Shown one piece after another: positions 33,108 to 42,324 of a DNA stretch of 64,000 nt (positions are counted from its first letter, which is position 1; every line of letters starts with the position of its first letter). The translations under genes and the position numbers were made by a program. This DNA is from Kribbella catacumbae DSM 19601. GTDB taxonomy: Bacteria > Actinomycetota > Actinomycetes > Propionibacteriales > Kribbellaceae. The stretch is from the NCBI RefSeq assembly GCF_000372465.1, contig NZ_AQUZ01000046.1:1-64000 (forward strand), in the 5' to 3' direction. The notes below the pieces were generated by a model that was not told where the DNA came from, did not search any database, and saw only the letters and a program-made list of their open reading frames with translations.

Positions 33108-35879
33108 TCAGGGCGCTGCCGCCGCGTAGACGAGGTCGCCGGTACGGGAGAAGTCGACGCGTACGCCGTTGAGCAGCACCTCGGTCGCGTTCGGAGCGGC
33201 GATGCCGATCGCCTTCGCCGGATCGGTCGAGGCAGTCAGCGCCCGGCCGTCGATGCGCACGGTGGAACCGGCATACGTGACCGCGACATCGTTGACCGCG
33301 ACCGGCGAGCTGAGCACAACCTTTCCGGCTCGCTTGACCGACGAACCGTCGTACATGACGAAGGACTGGACGGCTCCGCTCGGGTCGCCCTGGACGTAGA
33401 GCATCTTCCCGTTGAAGTTGTACGACCCGAACGCGCGCGCGGCCTTCGAAGCCCATGACTTGTAGTAGGTGCCACGGCCGCCATCGCCGTACCGGATGTC
33501 GAGTGCCGTCGCCAGATCCGGCGTCAGTGTGCCGACCGCCAGGCGGTTGATCCGTACTGCGCCATCGGCCGCCGCCGGCGCCGGCAACAGCAACGTGTCG
33601 AATGTGGTCTTTCCCTTGCCCTGCTTGACGTACGAGGCGTATTTCGCGTCACTCACGTGATAGAACGCCGGCGAGTAGTACCCCTTGCGGACCGAGGGGG
33701 TGAGTTTCTCGGGATCCGCCGGGACCACGGTCAGGTTCGCGCCGGAGGCGAACTTGGTGACCGTCGCCTTGGACGTGGCGGTCTGTACGGGATTCGCGTC
33801 CGGCAGGAAATGCCAGTTCTGCTCGTAGCGGTGCGAAGCGGTGTCGCGCGGCTTGAGCTGATCGGACACCAGCGACACACCCGAGCGCAGCGTCAGCACG
33901 GACCTCGCGTGCCAGGCGTTGGCCGACGCGTCGGTGTTCCCGCTGATCAGGTCGAACGCCGGGTTGCTGACGAAATGGGTGATCTCCCCGGCGGCCTTGG
34001 AATTCTGCGCCAGGTTGTCGACCTCGACGGTGTTGTGGGCCTCGGTGGTCTTCCGCAACCAGTCCGATCGTGGATCGGAACTGTAGGAGTACGCGCCCGG
34101 GTCGACCAGCAACTCGCGGCCGTGTTTGTAGGTGACAAGTGACAACTCGTCAGGATGACTGTGGGGACCGCGATCGATGTTGTACCGCAGGTAGGAGTCG
34201 GCCGCCGACCAGCCGGAGCGGGAGACCGCCACCCGGGTGTCCGGATACCGCGCCGCGACGTGGGCCGGCTTCGTTCCGGCCTTCCCCGACGTGCCGACGT
34301 AGATCAGCTCCTGGTCGCCGAGCAACTCGCCGAGGCGGCGCAGGACCGAGCGCTGGTCATCGCTGCCACTGTCGCCGTAGTTCGCGGTGTAGCCGTTCGG
34401 GAGCGTCTGGTCCATCAGGAAATGGCCGAGCTTACGAAGCTTCTCGGTGGCGGTGAAGGCGATCCCGTGCTTCTTCATGAACTCCACGAGATCGACGTAC
34501 TGCGAGACGTACCCGCGCGCGTAGCCGCTGGTCGCCTCGCGGTACCCGCCGTCGGCGTAGGTCGAGTCGTTCAGCTGATCCGCGAGGAAGGCGACCGAAT
34601 TACCCCGCCAGCCTGCAGCCGCTGTGAACTCCGGCAGGTAGACCGCGGCGTGCAGCAGCGAGATCTTCTGGGTCTGCATCCAGTTCGGGCTGTCGTGAAC
34701 GTTGCCCTGCAGGTGGACGCCCGATCGATACATCGTCTTCAGGATCTGGACGTTCTCCTCCGCGTTCAGCGAGGGGCTCGTGCGCAGGATCTCGTACGCC
34801 GCCGTCCAGTTGTCCAGCCGCCGCGCGGTGTCCAGGCTGCGCGGGTACGACCCCGCGCCGTACTCGGTGCCGTAACCGTCGGCGTCGGCGATGAAGTCGG
34901 TCATCGTGCCGATCAAGGCGTCGGCGTACTTCTCGTCGGCGGTCTTCTGGTACGCCCTGGCCAGCGGACCGGCGAAGAAGAAGCGCGCCTGCTGGTACCA
35001 GTACTCCTTGTCGGCGCCGGCCGGCAGCAGCCAGTCGAAGCCGCCGGGGTCGCCCTGCCAGGAGTACGTGTTCTGCACGGTGTTGTTCCAGGTGCGGGTG
35101 CTCTCCACGAACGCCTCGGAGTTGCTGAACACCATGACGTCCTTGGCAGCGTCCGCACGCCCGGTCAGCGTCAGTGTCGCGCTGCGCACACCGGAGACGC
35201 CGGTCAGGTCGAACTGCAGGTAGGCCTTCCGGGTCTCGGCCGTGAACGGACCGCTGCCTTGGTCACGGACCTGGACAGTGTCCTTCGCGCCGTACGCCGT
35301 ACCGGCGTCCGTGCCGGCCTTGATGTAGGTGTCGGCCGTGGGATTGAGCGTCCGCACCGATCCGTCATTGAGCGTCAGTCGCAACGCCGGCTTGCCCGAA
35401 GCCTTCTCGCGGCTGTTGATGGCGACAGTGACCGGATTCTTGATCCGGGCCATCAGCAGGAAGCCGGCAGTTCGGCCCGCAGCGGCGGTCGCGGCGGCGG
35501 TGACATCGGCGCTGACCGCCGCCTCCTGGGTTCCGAATCGCACCGTGGTCCGGTAGGCCTCGCCGGAGCCCAGCGTCCAGATGTGGTCGGGCGTCAACTC
35601 GAGAACGCCGGGCCAGTCGGTGTTCGAGAACTTGCCGGCATCGTTGGCCGGACGGGCGCGGTAGTAGGCGAGGAGCTCACGCTTGGCCGCGGCGTAGTCA
35701 CCTTTCTGTACGGCGGCCTGGACCCCGCTCAAACCGGCGACGCCGTAGTCGAGGAGCCGGAAGAACTCCGCGTCGGACAGATTCTCGGCGGTTGAGGCGT
35801 CCCGGGCACCCAGTGTCCCGCCGAGCACCAACAACGCGGTGGCGGCAGCGACAACAGTCGCCCGCAAACTGGTACGCAT
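33108..35879 (-). CDS. Secreted heparinase II/III-type polysaccharide lyase with a DNRLRE-like insert
   Basis: The 923-residue protein has a signal peptide (MRTSLRATVVAAATALLVLGGTLGARDAS). Around residues 175-275 is a beta-sandwich insert of DNRLRE/CBM96 type (NPTADTYIKAGTDAGTAYGAKDTVQVRD, KAYLQFDLTGVSGVRSATLTLTG). A helical (alpha/alpha)-toroid follows (GNVHDSPNWMQTQKISLLHAAVYLPEF). The heparinase II/III C-terminal half has YNIDRGPHSHPDELSLVTYKHGRELLVDPGAYSYSSDPRSDWLRKTTEAHNTVEVDN, containing the His/Tyr set of the family. It would cleave uronic-acid polymers outside the cell. ATG 35879 is preceded by GGGGAGA. Confidence 0.85.
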   Translation of the reverse strand: MRTSLRATVVAAATALLVLGGTLGARDASTAENLSDAEFFRLLDYGVAGLSGVQAAVQKGDYAAAKRELLAYYRARPANDAGKFSNTDWPGVLELTPDHIWTLGSGEAYRTTVRFGTQEAAVSADVTAAATAAAGRTAGFLLMARIKNPVTVAINSREKASGKPALRLTLNDGSVRTLNPTADTYIKAGTDAGTAYGAKDTVQVRDQGSGPFTAETRKAYLQFDLTGVSGVRSATLTLTGRADAAKDVMVFSNSEAFVESTRTWNNTVQNTYSWQGDPGGFDWLLPAGADKEYWYQQARFFFAGPLARAYQKTADEKYADALIGTMTDFIADADGYGTEYGAGSYPRSLDTARRLDNWTAAYEILRTSPSLNAEENVQILKTMYRSGVHLQGNVHDSPNWMQTQKISLLHAAVYLPEFTAAAGWRGNSVAFLADQLNDSTYADGGYREATSGYARGYVSQYVDLVEFMKKHGIAFTATEKLRKLGHFLMDQTLPNGYTANYGDSGSDDQRSVLRRLGELLGDQELIYVGTSGKAGTKPAHVAARYPDTRVAVSRSGWSAADSYLRYNIDRGPHSHPDELSLVTYKHGRELLVDPGAYSYSSDPRSDWLRKTTEAHNTVEVDNLAQNSKAAGEITHFVSNPAFDLISGNTDASANAWHARSVLTLRSGVSLVSDQLKPRDTASHRYEQNWHFLPDANPVQTATSKATVTKFASGANLTVVPADPEKLTPSVRKGYYSPAFYHVSDAKYASYVKQGKGKTTFDTLLLPAPAAADGAVRINRLAVGTLTPDLATALDIRYGDGGRGTYYKSWASKAARAFGSYNFNGKMLYVQGDPSGAVQSFVMYDGSSVKRAGKVVLSSPVAVNDVAVTYAGSTVRIDGRALTASTDPAKAIGIAAPNATEVLLNGVRVDFSRTGDLVYAAAAP

Positions 35880-36062
35880 ACGCCGATCTCCCCAAGCCGT
35901 CTCCATGAACGACCCCGAGCGTAGGTGTCCGCCTGGTCCGGCCGCGCGGACCGGAAAGCCTCCAGAAAGCCAACAGAAAGCAGCGCCCTCCTGGTGGCGC
36001 CTGTCGATCCTGGGGCTGGTCGTTCGTCATCCCCGAAAGACCGTTCTCAGGAGGAAAGAGCG

Positions 36063-36746
36063 ATGAACGCGACCAGAAGCGCCGACCTGTACGCCGGGAC
36101 GCGGGTGCGGCTGACTGATGCGGCAATGGGGTTCAGTCCCGAGACCTTGGCTGGCCGGGTGCCGGCCTGCCCGGAGTGGACCGTGCACAACCTCATCTGC
36201 CACCTGGCCGGAGTCGCCACCGACTTCGTCGCAGGCAATCTCGCCGAGGCGCCGAGCCCGCCCTGGACCGCAGTACAGGTGGATGCTCGCCGGTCAGTGC
36301 CGATCGATGCGGTGCTGGACGAGTGGGCGACGACCGGGCCGGCCCTGGAGAAGCTGATCCTGAGCGGAGGCGCTGCGCATCCGCTGGTCGGCAACCCGTA
36401 CGTCGACTCCGGCACGCACGAGGCCGATCTGCATGGTGCGATCGGGATCGAGCGGCCACCTGAGGAGCTCTGGCTGGCGACGCTGGAGTGGGTCTTCCTC
36501 GATCCGGGTCCTACGGACGGGGCGCCCGGCACGCTCTCGATCGTGACGCCGGACGAGACCTATCAGCTGGGCACTGGGGAGCCTGTGGCCGAGGTTCACA
36601 CCGACACGTATGAGTTGTTCCGGGCAACCTTCGGACGTCGTTCGGCAGGCCAGATCCAGTCGTGGCAGTGGACCACGCCTGGAGCCGAGGCATGGTCGGC
36701 TGAGCTGCCCCGCCTGCCGCAGACCGAAGTCGACCTGATCGACTGA
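36063..36746 (+). CDS. Mycothiol-dependent maleylpyruvate-isomerase-like protein (DinB/MDMPI fold)
   Basis: The 227-residue protein has the TIGR03083/MDMPI N-terminal helix bundle. RVPACPEWTVHNLICHLAGVATDFVAGN includes the metal-binding histidine region, and NPYVDSGTHEADLHGAIG a further His. The C-terminal part is SCP2-like. ATG 36063 follows AGGAGGAAAG. Family members use mycothiol as cofactor, consistent with an actinobacterial host; the exact reaction is unknown. Confidence 0.82.
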   Translation: MNATRSADLYAGTRVRLTDAAMGFSPETLAGRVPACPEWTVHNLICHLAGVATDFVAGNLAEAPSPPWTAVQVDARRSVPIDAVLDEWATTGPALEKLILSGGAAHPLVGNPYVDSGTHEADLHGAIGIERPPEELWLATLEWVFLDPGPTDGAPGTLSIVTPDETYQLGTGEPVAEVHTDTYELFRATFGRRSAGQIQSWQWTTPGAEAWSAELPRLPQTEVDLID

Positions 36747-36799
36747 ATTGCCTTGTGGATAAAGGCTGATCGGGGGTCCGGGGCTCGTACTTTCTAGGC

Positions 36800-37726
36800 A
36801 TGAGCAAACGAATCGTCACCTTCTGCGCTGACCAGATCAACTCCTCCGGGCCACTGACCCCCGACGACCTCGCGCCACGCGTGCTGGCCGCCGGCCTGAC
36901 CAGATCCACCAACCCAGCGGCCGCCGTCCGTACTGCGCTGCGCCAGTCACCGGTGATGGTGCAACTGCCGGACGGGCGGTTCGACAGCGCCCGACGGATG
37001 CTGGACGGCGCTGCCCTCACCCATCGGGTCCGCTATCCCACCAAGAGCCGGCAGGTTCTCTACGCCGGGCCGGAGTTGGCAATGCTCGATCAGCTACTCC
37101 TGCACGAAGGTTCCTTGGCACTGTCGGCAGGTGGCGCGGTCACGTCGTCGTTCGGCGAGTTCGGCGGCTGGTGTGGTCCACCCGACTGGCTTCCCGACGT
37201 CCGCGCCGACACCCTGCTCGCGTTCCGCCTCCGGAACGGGCGCGTCGCGGTCGAGCCGGTGCTCGACGAACCGTCGCCCGCAAGTCCCGCCACCGAGCGG
37301 CTCCGGGTGGTGCTGCGACGCTATCTGAGGTCCGAGGACGGGCTGAGTCAGTGGCAGAGTCACCACACCTTGGGCGCGGTCATGCTCCGTGCGCTGGCCG
37401 AGATCCCAGATCTCCTGATCGATCCGCTGCCACCGCTCGACGAGGTCCTCCAACTGGGCAATGACCGCTGGGGGCGCGAGCTCTCCATCGAGTCGGTCGA
37501 CGGTCCCCGCGGCGGGCAACAGGTGGTGCTCGACAACCTGCCTGAGGCCTTGGTGTCCGCGCTGCGCCGCGACGCGCGCAACCTCGGCGTCAGTCTCGGC
37601 GAACTGACCATCCTGCTGCTGTCCGCGGCGACCTACCGAACCGCGATGCCGTGCCGCCACGACACGGAATCGGCCTGGCTGTCAGCTCCCGGCGCTGCCG
37701 GATTCTTCGAGCCGAGCTACCAATGA
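36800..37726 (+). CDS. Hypothetical protein with HB1/winged-helix-like N-terminus
   Basis: The 308-residue protein begins MSKRIVTFCADQINSSGPLTPDDLAPRVLAAGLTRSTNPAAAVRTALRQSPVMVQLPDGRFDSAR, which resembles an HTH HARE/RpoE-delta-like winged helix in layout. The rest has no recognised domain; it has GGWCGPPDWLPDVRADTLLAFRLRNGRVAVEPV and a helical end. No signal or membrane helix. Its 3' end overlaps the convergent MmcQ/YjbR gene by 45 nt. Confidence 0.7.
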   Translation: MSKRIVTFCADQINSSGPLTPDDLAPRVLAAGLTRSTNPAAAVRTALRQSPVMVQLPDGRFDSARRMLDGAALTHRVRYPTKSRQVLYAGPELAMLDQLLLHEGSLALSAGGAVTSSFGEFGGWCGPPDWLPDVRADTLLAFRLRNGRVAVEPVLDEPSPASPATERLRVVLRRYLRSEDGLSQWQSHHTLGAVMLRALAEIPDLLIDPLPPLDEVLQLGNDRWGRELSIESVDGPRGGQQVVLDNLPEALVSALRRDARNLGVSLGELTILLLSAATYRTAMPCRHDTESAWLSAPGAAGFFEPSYQ

Positions 37727-38056
37727 CTTGGGAGCGATCTGGCGATAAGCGTCCTCGACGAGCTCGGCGATCTGCGGCCAGTCGACAGCGGGAACGTCCA
37801 GGTAGACACCGAGCCAGCCGCGGTGCCCGACGTACGGCGGGCGGAAGAAGTGCTCCGGGTCGCTGGCGATCAGTGATTCTTGGCTGCCTTCGGGCGCTGC
37901 GCACCAGAAGCCTGTCCGGTCGTCATGGTGCTGATCGGCGTACATCACGAACGTCTTCTTGTCCCGCACGAACCAGGTCGGCTCACCGTGACTCAACCGT
38001 TCGGTGGTCTCCGGCATGGCCAGACACAGGCTTCTCAAGCGTTCCAATGCATCCAT
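37682..38056 (-). CDS. MmcQ/YjbR family protein
   Basis: The 124-residue protein has the CyaY-like MmcQ/YjbR fold: MDALERLRSLCLAMPETTERLSHGEPTWFVRDKKTFVMYAD and HRGWLGVYLDVPAVDWPQIAELVEDAYRQIAPKSL. The family has been called DNA-binding, but its role is unsettled. ATG 38056 has an AGGAG site at proper spacing. A GTG at 38080 overlapping the response-regulator stop is a possible longer start. It is the last gene of the two-component operon. Confidence 0.82.
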   Translation of the reverse strand: MDALERLRSLCLAMPETTERLSHGEPTWFVRDKKTFVMYADQHHDDRTGFWCAAPEGSQESLIASDPEHFFRPPYVGHRGWLGVYLDVPAVDWPQIAELVEDAYRQIAPKSLVARLEESGSAGS

Positions 38057-38076
38057 CCCTGACTCCTGTTCTCCAT

Positions 38077-38730
38077 TCACCGGCGTGGGCCGGGGGCGAC
38101 CACGCCGGCTTCATAGGCGTAGACGACGGCCTGCGCCCGATCCCGCAGGTTCAGCTTGGTGAGGATCCGGCTGACGTGAGTCTTCACGGTCTGCTCGGCC
38201 AGCACCAGGCTTGCCGCGATCTCCCGATTGGACTGTCCGCGGGCCACCAGCCGGAGTACGTCGGTCTCGCGCGGGGTGAGCTCGGCGGCAGTGGCCGGCA
38301 GGACTGGTCGCACCCGAGCGAAATCCTCGACCAGCCGCCGAGTGATCGATGGGGCCAGGAGCGCGTCCCCGGCCGCAACCACCCGTACTGCGGCAGCGAG
38401 CTCATCCGGGGAGGAGTGCTTGAGCAAGAACCCGCTGGCCCCGGCTCGCAACGCGTCGTAGACGTACTCGTCGAGATCGAAGGTGGTGAGCATGATGACG
38501 CGCGGCGGCTCCCCCGGAGCGGCGCCGGCGAGAATCCGCCGCGTGGCTTCGAGCCCGTCCATCACCGGCATCCGCACATCCATCAGGATCACCTCAGGCC
38601 GAAGCTGCTCGGCCAGCTCGACGGCCTCCGCTCCATCGGCCGCCTCGCCAACCACCGTCAGATCCGGCTGGGCGCCGAGCAAGGCGGCGAAGCCGGCGCG
38701 GACGACGGCCTGATCATCCACGACCAGCAC
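38077..38730 (-). CDS. NarL/LuxR-family response regulator
   Basis: The 217-residue protein has a receiver domain (VLVVDDQAVVRAGFAALL, phospho-acceptor in EVILMDVRMPVMDGLEATR, Lys in GASGFLLKHSSPDEL) and a LuxR-type helix-turn-helix (ELTPRETDVLRLVARGQSNREIAASLVLAEQTVKTHVSRILTKLNLRDR). GTG 38730 lies 8 nt after the histidine kinase stop and gives the usual N-terminus; no ATG fits in frame. It is the cognate partner of the kinase encoded just upstream. Confidence 0.92.
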   Translation of the reverse strand: MLVVDDQAVVRAGFAALLGAQPDLTVVGEAADGAEAVELAEQLRPEVILMDVRMPVMDGLEATRRILAGAAPGEPPRVIMLTTFDLDEYVYDALRAGASGFLLKHSSPDELAAAVRVVAAGDALLAPSITRRLVEDFARVRPVLPATAAELTPRETDVLRLVARGQSNREIAASLVLAEQTVKTHVSRILTKLNLRDRAQAVVYAYEAGVVAPGPRR

Positions 38731-38737
38731 GGAACCG

Positions 38738-39916
38738 TCATGCCATCCCCTCACCTTCCAGCGGTAGTGCGGCCTCCACGACATACCCGCCGTCTGCGGT
38801 GGGCCCAGCGTCGAATCGACCGTCCAGCAAGCCGACCCGCTCACGCATGCCGACCAGCCCATGCCCACTTCCCGGCGCTGTCGCTGCCTGCTCCCCCGCA
38901 GACCCGTTCACGACCCTAACCATCAACTCGCCACCGACCCGTCGAACCTGTACGTCCACAACCGTTCCTCGCGCATGCCGCACCGCGTTGCTGACCGCCT
39001 CTTGCACCACCCGGTACGCCGTCAGCTCGACGGCAGGATCCAGTCCGGTGAGAGGCTCGACGTCCAGCCGCACGTCGGCACCGGCCCGCCGAGTTCCCGC
39101 CACTAGCTCCGCCAGATCTCCGAGCGCCGGCTGCGGTCCGAGTTGGGCGCTCGGCCCGTCGCCCGGATCCTCCCGAAGCAACCGCAGTACCCGCCTCATC
39201 TCCGTCAGCGAAGACCGAGCATCCTCAGCGATTCCGGCGAACTCCTCACGAGCATCATCTGGCAGCCCGGTCAACCGATGCGGCGCGCTGTCCGCTCGCA
39301 CCACGACCACCGACAAGTGGTGCGCAACGACATCGTGCAGCTCCCGTGCAATCCGTGCCCGCTCCTGCAACCGAGCGCGCTGTGTCCGCTCGGCAGCGCT
39401 GATGCCCTCCTGCTCGACAAGTTGCTGCCGAGCCTCGGTCCGCGACCTCAGCAGGTCGGCCACAACCACGGCCACTGCGGAGAACACCGCCATGGTCAAC
39501 AGACCCGGCCACGACCCGCGCTCCGGCGCCACGGTCATGCCGGCCACGCCAACCAGTTGGGTGGCCAGCCACCACCCGGCCAACTCTCGACGGGAGGCGC
39601 CCCGAGCGCCGACGATCGCCAGGACCACCGAATGCCCGAAGACTCCAGTCACTGGCCACGGCCACGGCTCACCGGGTGAGACCGGCACACAAACCGCCGC
39701 AGTCACAGCCGAGGTGGCCAACGAAACCGGCAAGGCCCCGGCTGGCCTCAACCAGACCAGCGCCAGGCCCAGAGCACGTGCCGCGCCCAACGCAAGCGCA
39801 GCGCCGAGCGGCAACCGATAGTGCTGCCCGAGATCGGCCGTGGTCAGCACGAGCAGCGCGACGACCCCGGCAGTCGCGCCGGCTCCAGCCCGTCCAGCCG
39901 GCCACTTCGAGCTCAC
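38738..39916 (-). CDS. Membrane histidine kinase (HisKA_3 type)
   Basis: The 392-residue kinase has about five N-terminal membrane helices (residues ~15-150). The dimerisation/phosphoacceptor box is ERARIARELHDVVAHHLSVVVVRAD, with the His in ELHDVVAHH. The ATP-binding part has AVELTAYRVVQEAVSNAVRHA and GSGHGLVGMRERVGLLDGRFDAG. This is the NarX/DesK-like class paired with NarL-type regulators. GTG 39916 is preferred, with AAGG upstream; open frame before it overlaps the neighbouring gene. It is co-directional with the small membrane protein (26 nt away) and the regulator. Confidence 0.9.
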   Translation of the reverse strand: MSSKWPAGRAGAGATAGVVALLVLTTADLGQHYRLPLGAALALGAARALGLALVWLRPAGALPVSLATSAVTAAVCVPVSPGEPWPWPVTGVFGHSVVLAIVGARGASRRELAGWWLATQLVGVAGMTVAPERGSWPGLLTMAVFSAVAVVVADLLRSRTEARQQLVEQEGISAAERTQRARLQERARIARELHDVVAHHLSVVVVRADSAPHRLTGLPDDAREEFAGIAEDARSSLTEMRRVLRLLREDPGDGPSAQLGPQPALGDLAELVAGTRRAGADVRLDVEPLTGLDPAVELTAYRVVQEAVSNAVRHARGTVVDVQVRRVGGELMVRVVNGSAGEQAATAPGSGHGLVGMRERVGLLDGRFDAGPTADGGYVVEAALPLEGEGMA

Positions 39917-39942
39917 TTCATCGACCTTAGTGATAGACCGGC

Positions 39943-40575
39943 TCAGATCTGCTGAGCCCACGAGGAGAAGAGGAGGGCACCACCGACCGCGAGCAGGATG
40001 GTTGCCGGGAGCACCAATCGCGACGTCGCGGAACCGTACAGACGACGGATCACGGCGGCTTGCAGGAATCCGACTCCACGCACGGCGAACGGCAGCCCCA
40101 CGATGATCGGCACCGCGATCGCCGCGTGGACCGCCCAGGCGCCGGCCTTGGTCGGACCGCCCCAGGTCCCCGGTCCGAATGGCCCGTCCTCGACGAACCC
40201 GTAGAACGGCCCCCGCACGATCGCGATCACCAGCAACATCACCAGGAACAAGCTCAGCAGTCCCAACGCCAGACTCAGCAATCCCGTCAGCGTCCCGGCA
40301 ACCACCCCAGGCCGGCGCAACCTGATCGGATCCGCCGACCCCTGAAACCGCGCAAGCCGCCGCCACACCCGATGAACGGCATCCCCCTGGCCAACCAGGG
40401 ACCTCACCATCACCCACAAACCCACAGGCGCCAGCGCAACGCCGTACCCGATCGACCGAACCAACCGAGCCGCAAACGGTCGGCGGAGTTGCATGGGGTG
40501 GTGGGTTGTCAAGGGGTGGTGACCGGATAGCGGTCCGTCTGTGGTTGATGGGTGGGGTCGAGCGGTGTCCGTCAT
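39943..40575 (-). CDS. Small multi-pass membrane protein leading a two-component operon
   Basis: The 210-residue protein has four or five predicted membrane segments (SIGYGVALAPVGLWVMV; LTGLLSLALGLLSLFLVMLLVIAIV; AWAVHAAIAVPIIVGLPFAV; LVLPATILLAVGGALLFSSW). The polar loop FYGFVEDGPFGPGTWGGPTKAG lies between helices. ATG 40575 follows GAGGAGTC. By position it may sense the signal for the kinase encoded 26 nt downstream, as separate sensor proteins do; this is inference. Confidence 0.75.
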   Translation of the reverse strand: MTDTARPHPSTTDGPLSGHHPLTTHHPMQLRRPFAARLVRSIGYGVALAPVGLWVMVRSLVGQGDAVHRVWRRLARFQGSADPIRLRRPGVVAGTLTGLLSLALGLLSLFLVMLLVIAIVRGPFYGFVEDGPFGPGTWGGPTKAGAWAVHAAIAVPIIVGLPFAVRGVGFLQAAVIRRLYGSATSRLVLPATILLAVGGALLFSSWAQQI

Positions 40576-40785
40576 GGTTGACTCCTCAGTCTCATTACCT
40601 GAGATCGAGCCTAGAAATCAGCGCGCCCGGAGACATCCCGCCAGGGAGCCAAACCGCACCCCCTACCCCCGTACGGGTCACCTGTGACCCAGGTCACAGT
40701 GACCACGATCCGTATCTCAGCGTTACACGGTCAGTGCCGGTGGGTGCGAGCGGCAGTGCCGCGCCCGACAGGAGGTTCGGACAAA

Positions 40786-41355
40786 ATGCGCATTCAGAAC
40801 CTGGCGGTGACCGCCACGCTGATCCCGGTCCTGATGCTCGCGGGCTGCGGTGACGACAAGTCCGCTGACGTGGCCGCGTCCTCGCCTGGCGCTCACAAGG
40901 CAGCCAAGCCCGGCCTGACCGACGCGATCGCCAACGGCTCCGAACCAGGGGCCGACGTCCCGGTATCGGACGACCCGGTGATCAACGCGTACTACAACTA
41001 CCGCATCGCCTTCGATGTGATGATGCGCAGCGGCGGCCGCTCGACAGAGCAACTCGCCCCGGTGATGACACCGGCCATGTTCACGGCGATCAGCCAGCAA
41101 GCGAAGTACTACCGCGCCAAGCGCCTGCACAACACCGGCGCCACCAAGGTGATCTGGGCCAAACGCGTCCTGCTCTCGAAGGGCGTGATCGTCCGCGCCT
41201 GCTACGACACCACTCAGGCCCTCACGGTCGACAGCTCAGGCAGGAGCGTCCTCCCCGCCCGTACTCCGACCCGCTGGCTGGACCAGATGCGCGTCGAACT
41301 GGTCCAAGGCCGCTGGGTCGTCGACGGCGGCAGCACCACCCCCCAATCCTGCTGA
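40786..41355 (+). CDS. Putative lipoprotein
   Basis: The 189-residue protein starts at ATG 40786 behind GGAGG. The signal MRIQNLAVTATLIPVLMLAGCGDDKS has lipobox LAGC. The mature part contains VINAYYNYRIAFDVMMRSGGRSTEQLAPVMTPAMF and VELVQGRWVVDGGST, resembling NTF2-like or Mce-associated lipoproteins of actinobacteria. No enzymatic motif is seen. It is divergent from the two-component operon. Confidence 0.8.
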   Translation: MRIQNLAVTATLIPVLMLAGCGDDKSADVAASSPGAHKAAKPGLTDAIANGSEPGADVPVSDDPVINAYYNYRIAFDVMMRSGGRSTEQLAPVMTPAMFTAISQQAKYYRAKRLHNTGATKVIWAKRVLLSKGVIVRACYDTTQALTVDSSGRSVLPARTPTRWLDQMRVELVQGRWVVDGGSTTPQSC

Positions 41356-41439
41356 CCGAACCACCACCCCGCAGTACCCCACAGACGACTCCGTCCCGCT
41401 GCCCGTCCCAGGGCACACCTCGCGGTCCGGAGCCAACTC

Positions 41440-41476
41440 ACAGCGCGGAGAGCAGCCACCCTGCCCTCCGCGCTGT
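41440..41476. terminator. Terminator between convergent lipoprotein and nuclease genes
   Basis: ACAGCGCGGAG (41440-41450) pairs exactly with CTCCGCGCTGT (41466-41476) across a 15-nt loop. It lies between a plus-strand gene ending at 41355 and a minus-strand gene ending at 41524, so it can stop both. Confidence 0.7.
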
Positions 41477-41523
41477 CTGTTCCACCTACCAGAACCCCGC
41501 ACCAATGCTGCCGGGGCTATGGG

Positions 41524-42027
41524 TTAGGCGTGGCGGGTTGATTGTTTTAGGAGGGATTCGACGGCTTCGTAGAGGGCGGCGTCGTCTGCCGGGCCTGACC
41601 AGACGATGACTCGTGCCTTGTCGCCGAGTTTGGTGGCGACTAATTCCTGGGCGGGAGTCGGGTCTCCTTGGTTCAGCAGTACCACGAGCCGGCGGCCGTC
41701 GCGTTGCAGGCGGTCGAGTAGTGGGGGCAAGGTCGAGCCACGGAACAAGCCCGGGTCGCTCTTCACCTTCGTTTCCACCATCACGCCGCGGCCGCGGACG
41801 ACCAGCAGGAAGTCGGCGCGATCACGAGTGAACTCCCGATCGTGATAGATCCGCGCCTTCGGCCAGAGTCGCTCGAGTGCGGCATCCACCTCGGCGTCGT
41901 ACCGGGCGGCCAGCCGGCTGACCTTGGAACTGGTCACGCGTGGCCGGAACTCCGCCGGCGCGCGCAGACCTCGACGCCGGCGCCCTAGCAGGGGCCGGAG
42001 CCATCGATACAACCTCGTGTCGATCAT
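41524..42027 (-). CDS. PD-(D/E)XK-like nuclease domain protein
   Basis: The 167-residue protein has a basic N-terminus (LLGRRRRGLRAPAEF). Then comes a restriction-endonuclease-like core: YDAEVDAALERL (early acidic helix), DREFTRDRADFLLVVRGRGVMVETKVKSD, where the Asp of RADF and the Glu/Lys of VETKVK fit the D..ExK catalytic pattern, and LVVLLNQGD and ARVIVWSG strands. ATG 42027 is used. The family may act in DNA repair or defence; target unknown. No methylase or partner gene is adjacent. Confidence 0.65.
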   Translation of the reverse strand: MIDTRLYRWLRPLLGRRRRGLRAPAEFRPRVTSSKVSRLAARYDAEVDAALERLWPKARIYHDREFTRDRADFLLVVRGRGVMVETKVKSDPGLFRGSTLPPLLDRLQRDGRRLVVLLNQGDPTPAQELVATKLGDKARVIVWSGPADDAALYEAVESLLKQSTRHA

Positions 42028-42172
42028 CGGCGGACCCCCTGGACCTGGCCAACACTGGAAAGAAGTCTCTCAGTGCGGAATAGCACGAACCAGATCCGGA
42101 TGGAGTCCGCCGACGATTGTGACACCATTGCGACGAACCGGCCTCTGACTGCAACACCGGCACCACGCCGCC

Positions 42173-42300
42173 GTGCACAGGAACGAGCCGAGTGGCCGCC
42201 GCGCACCGCGATACGCGGAACGACTGAGCGGCGCCGCGCACTGCAGTACGGGAACGACTGAGCGCCCGCCGTGCAGTACGGGAACGACTGAGCGCCCGCC
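42173..42300. repeat. Four-unit ~30-bp tandem repeat
   Basis: Units lie at 42173-42200, 42201-42235, 42236-42270 and 42271-42300. The last two are identical over 29 bases, including GCAGTACGGGAACGACTGAG; the first two are degenerate. A partial fifth unit follows at 42301. It fills most of the 297-nt gap 42028-42324 between the nuclease promoter and the end of the YceI gene. No gene is seen there. Confidence 0.8.
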
Positions 42301-42324
42301 ATGCCACCGCAGGACGGGGAGGGA

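Noticed and set aside
29695-33129. Very long plus-strand open frame (over 1100 codons)
   Set aside because: It runs antisense through phosphoglucomutase and the spermidine-synthase-like gene. Its translation is Arg/Gly-rich with no domain, as expected of a shadow frame in high-GC DNA.
42173-42300. Possible CRISPR array
   Set aside because: Repeats are directly adjacent without spacers, and no cas gene is present. It is a simple tandem repeat.
42024-42302. Possible gene encoding a repeated ten-residue peptide across the tandem array
   Set aside because: No ribosome site, low-complexity Arg/Ser-rich content, and the frame arises only from the 30-bp period.
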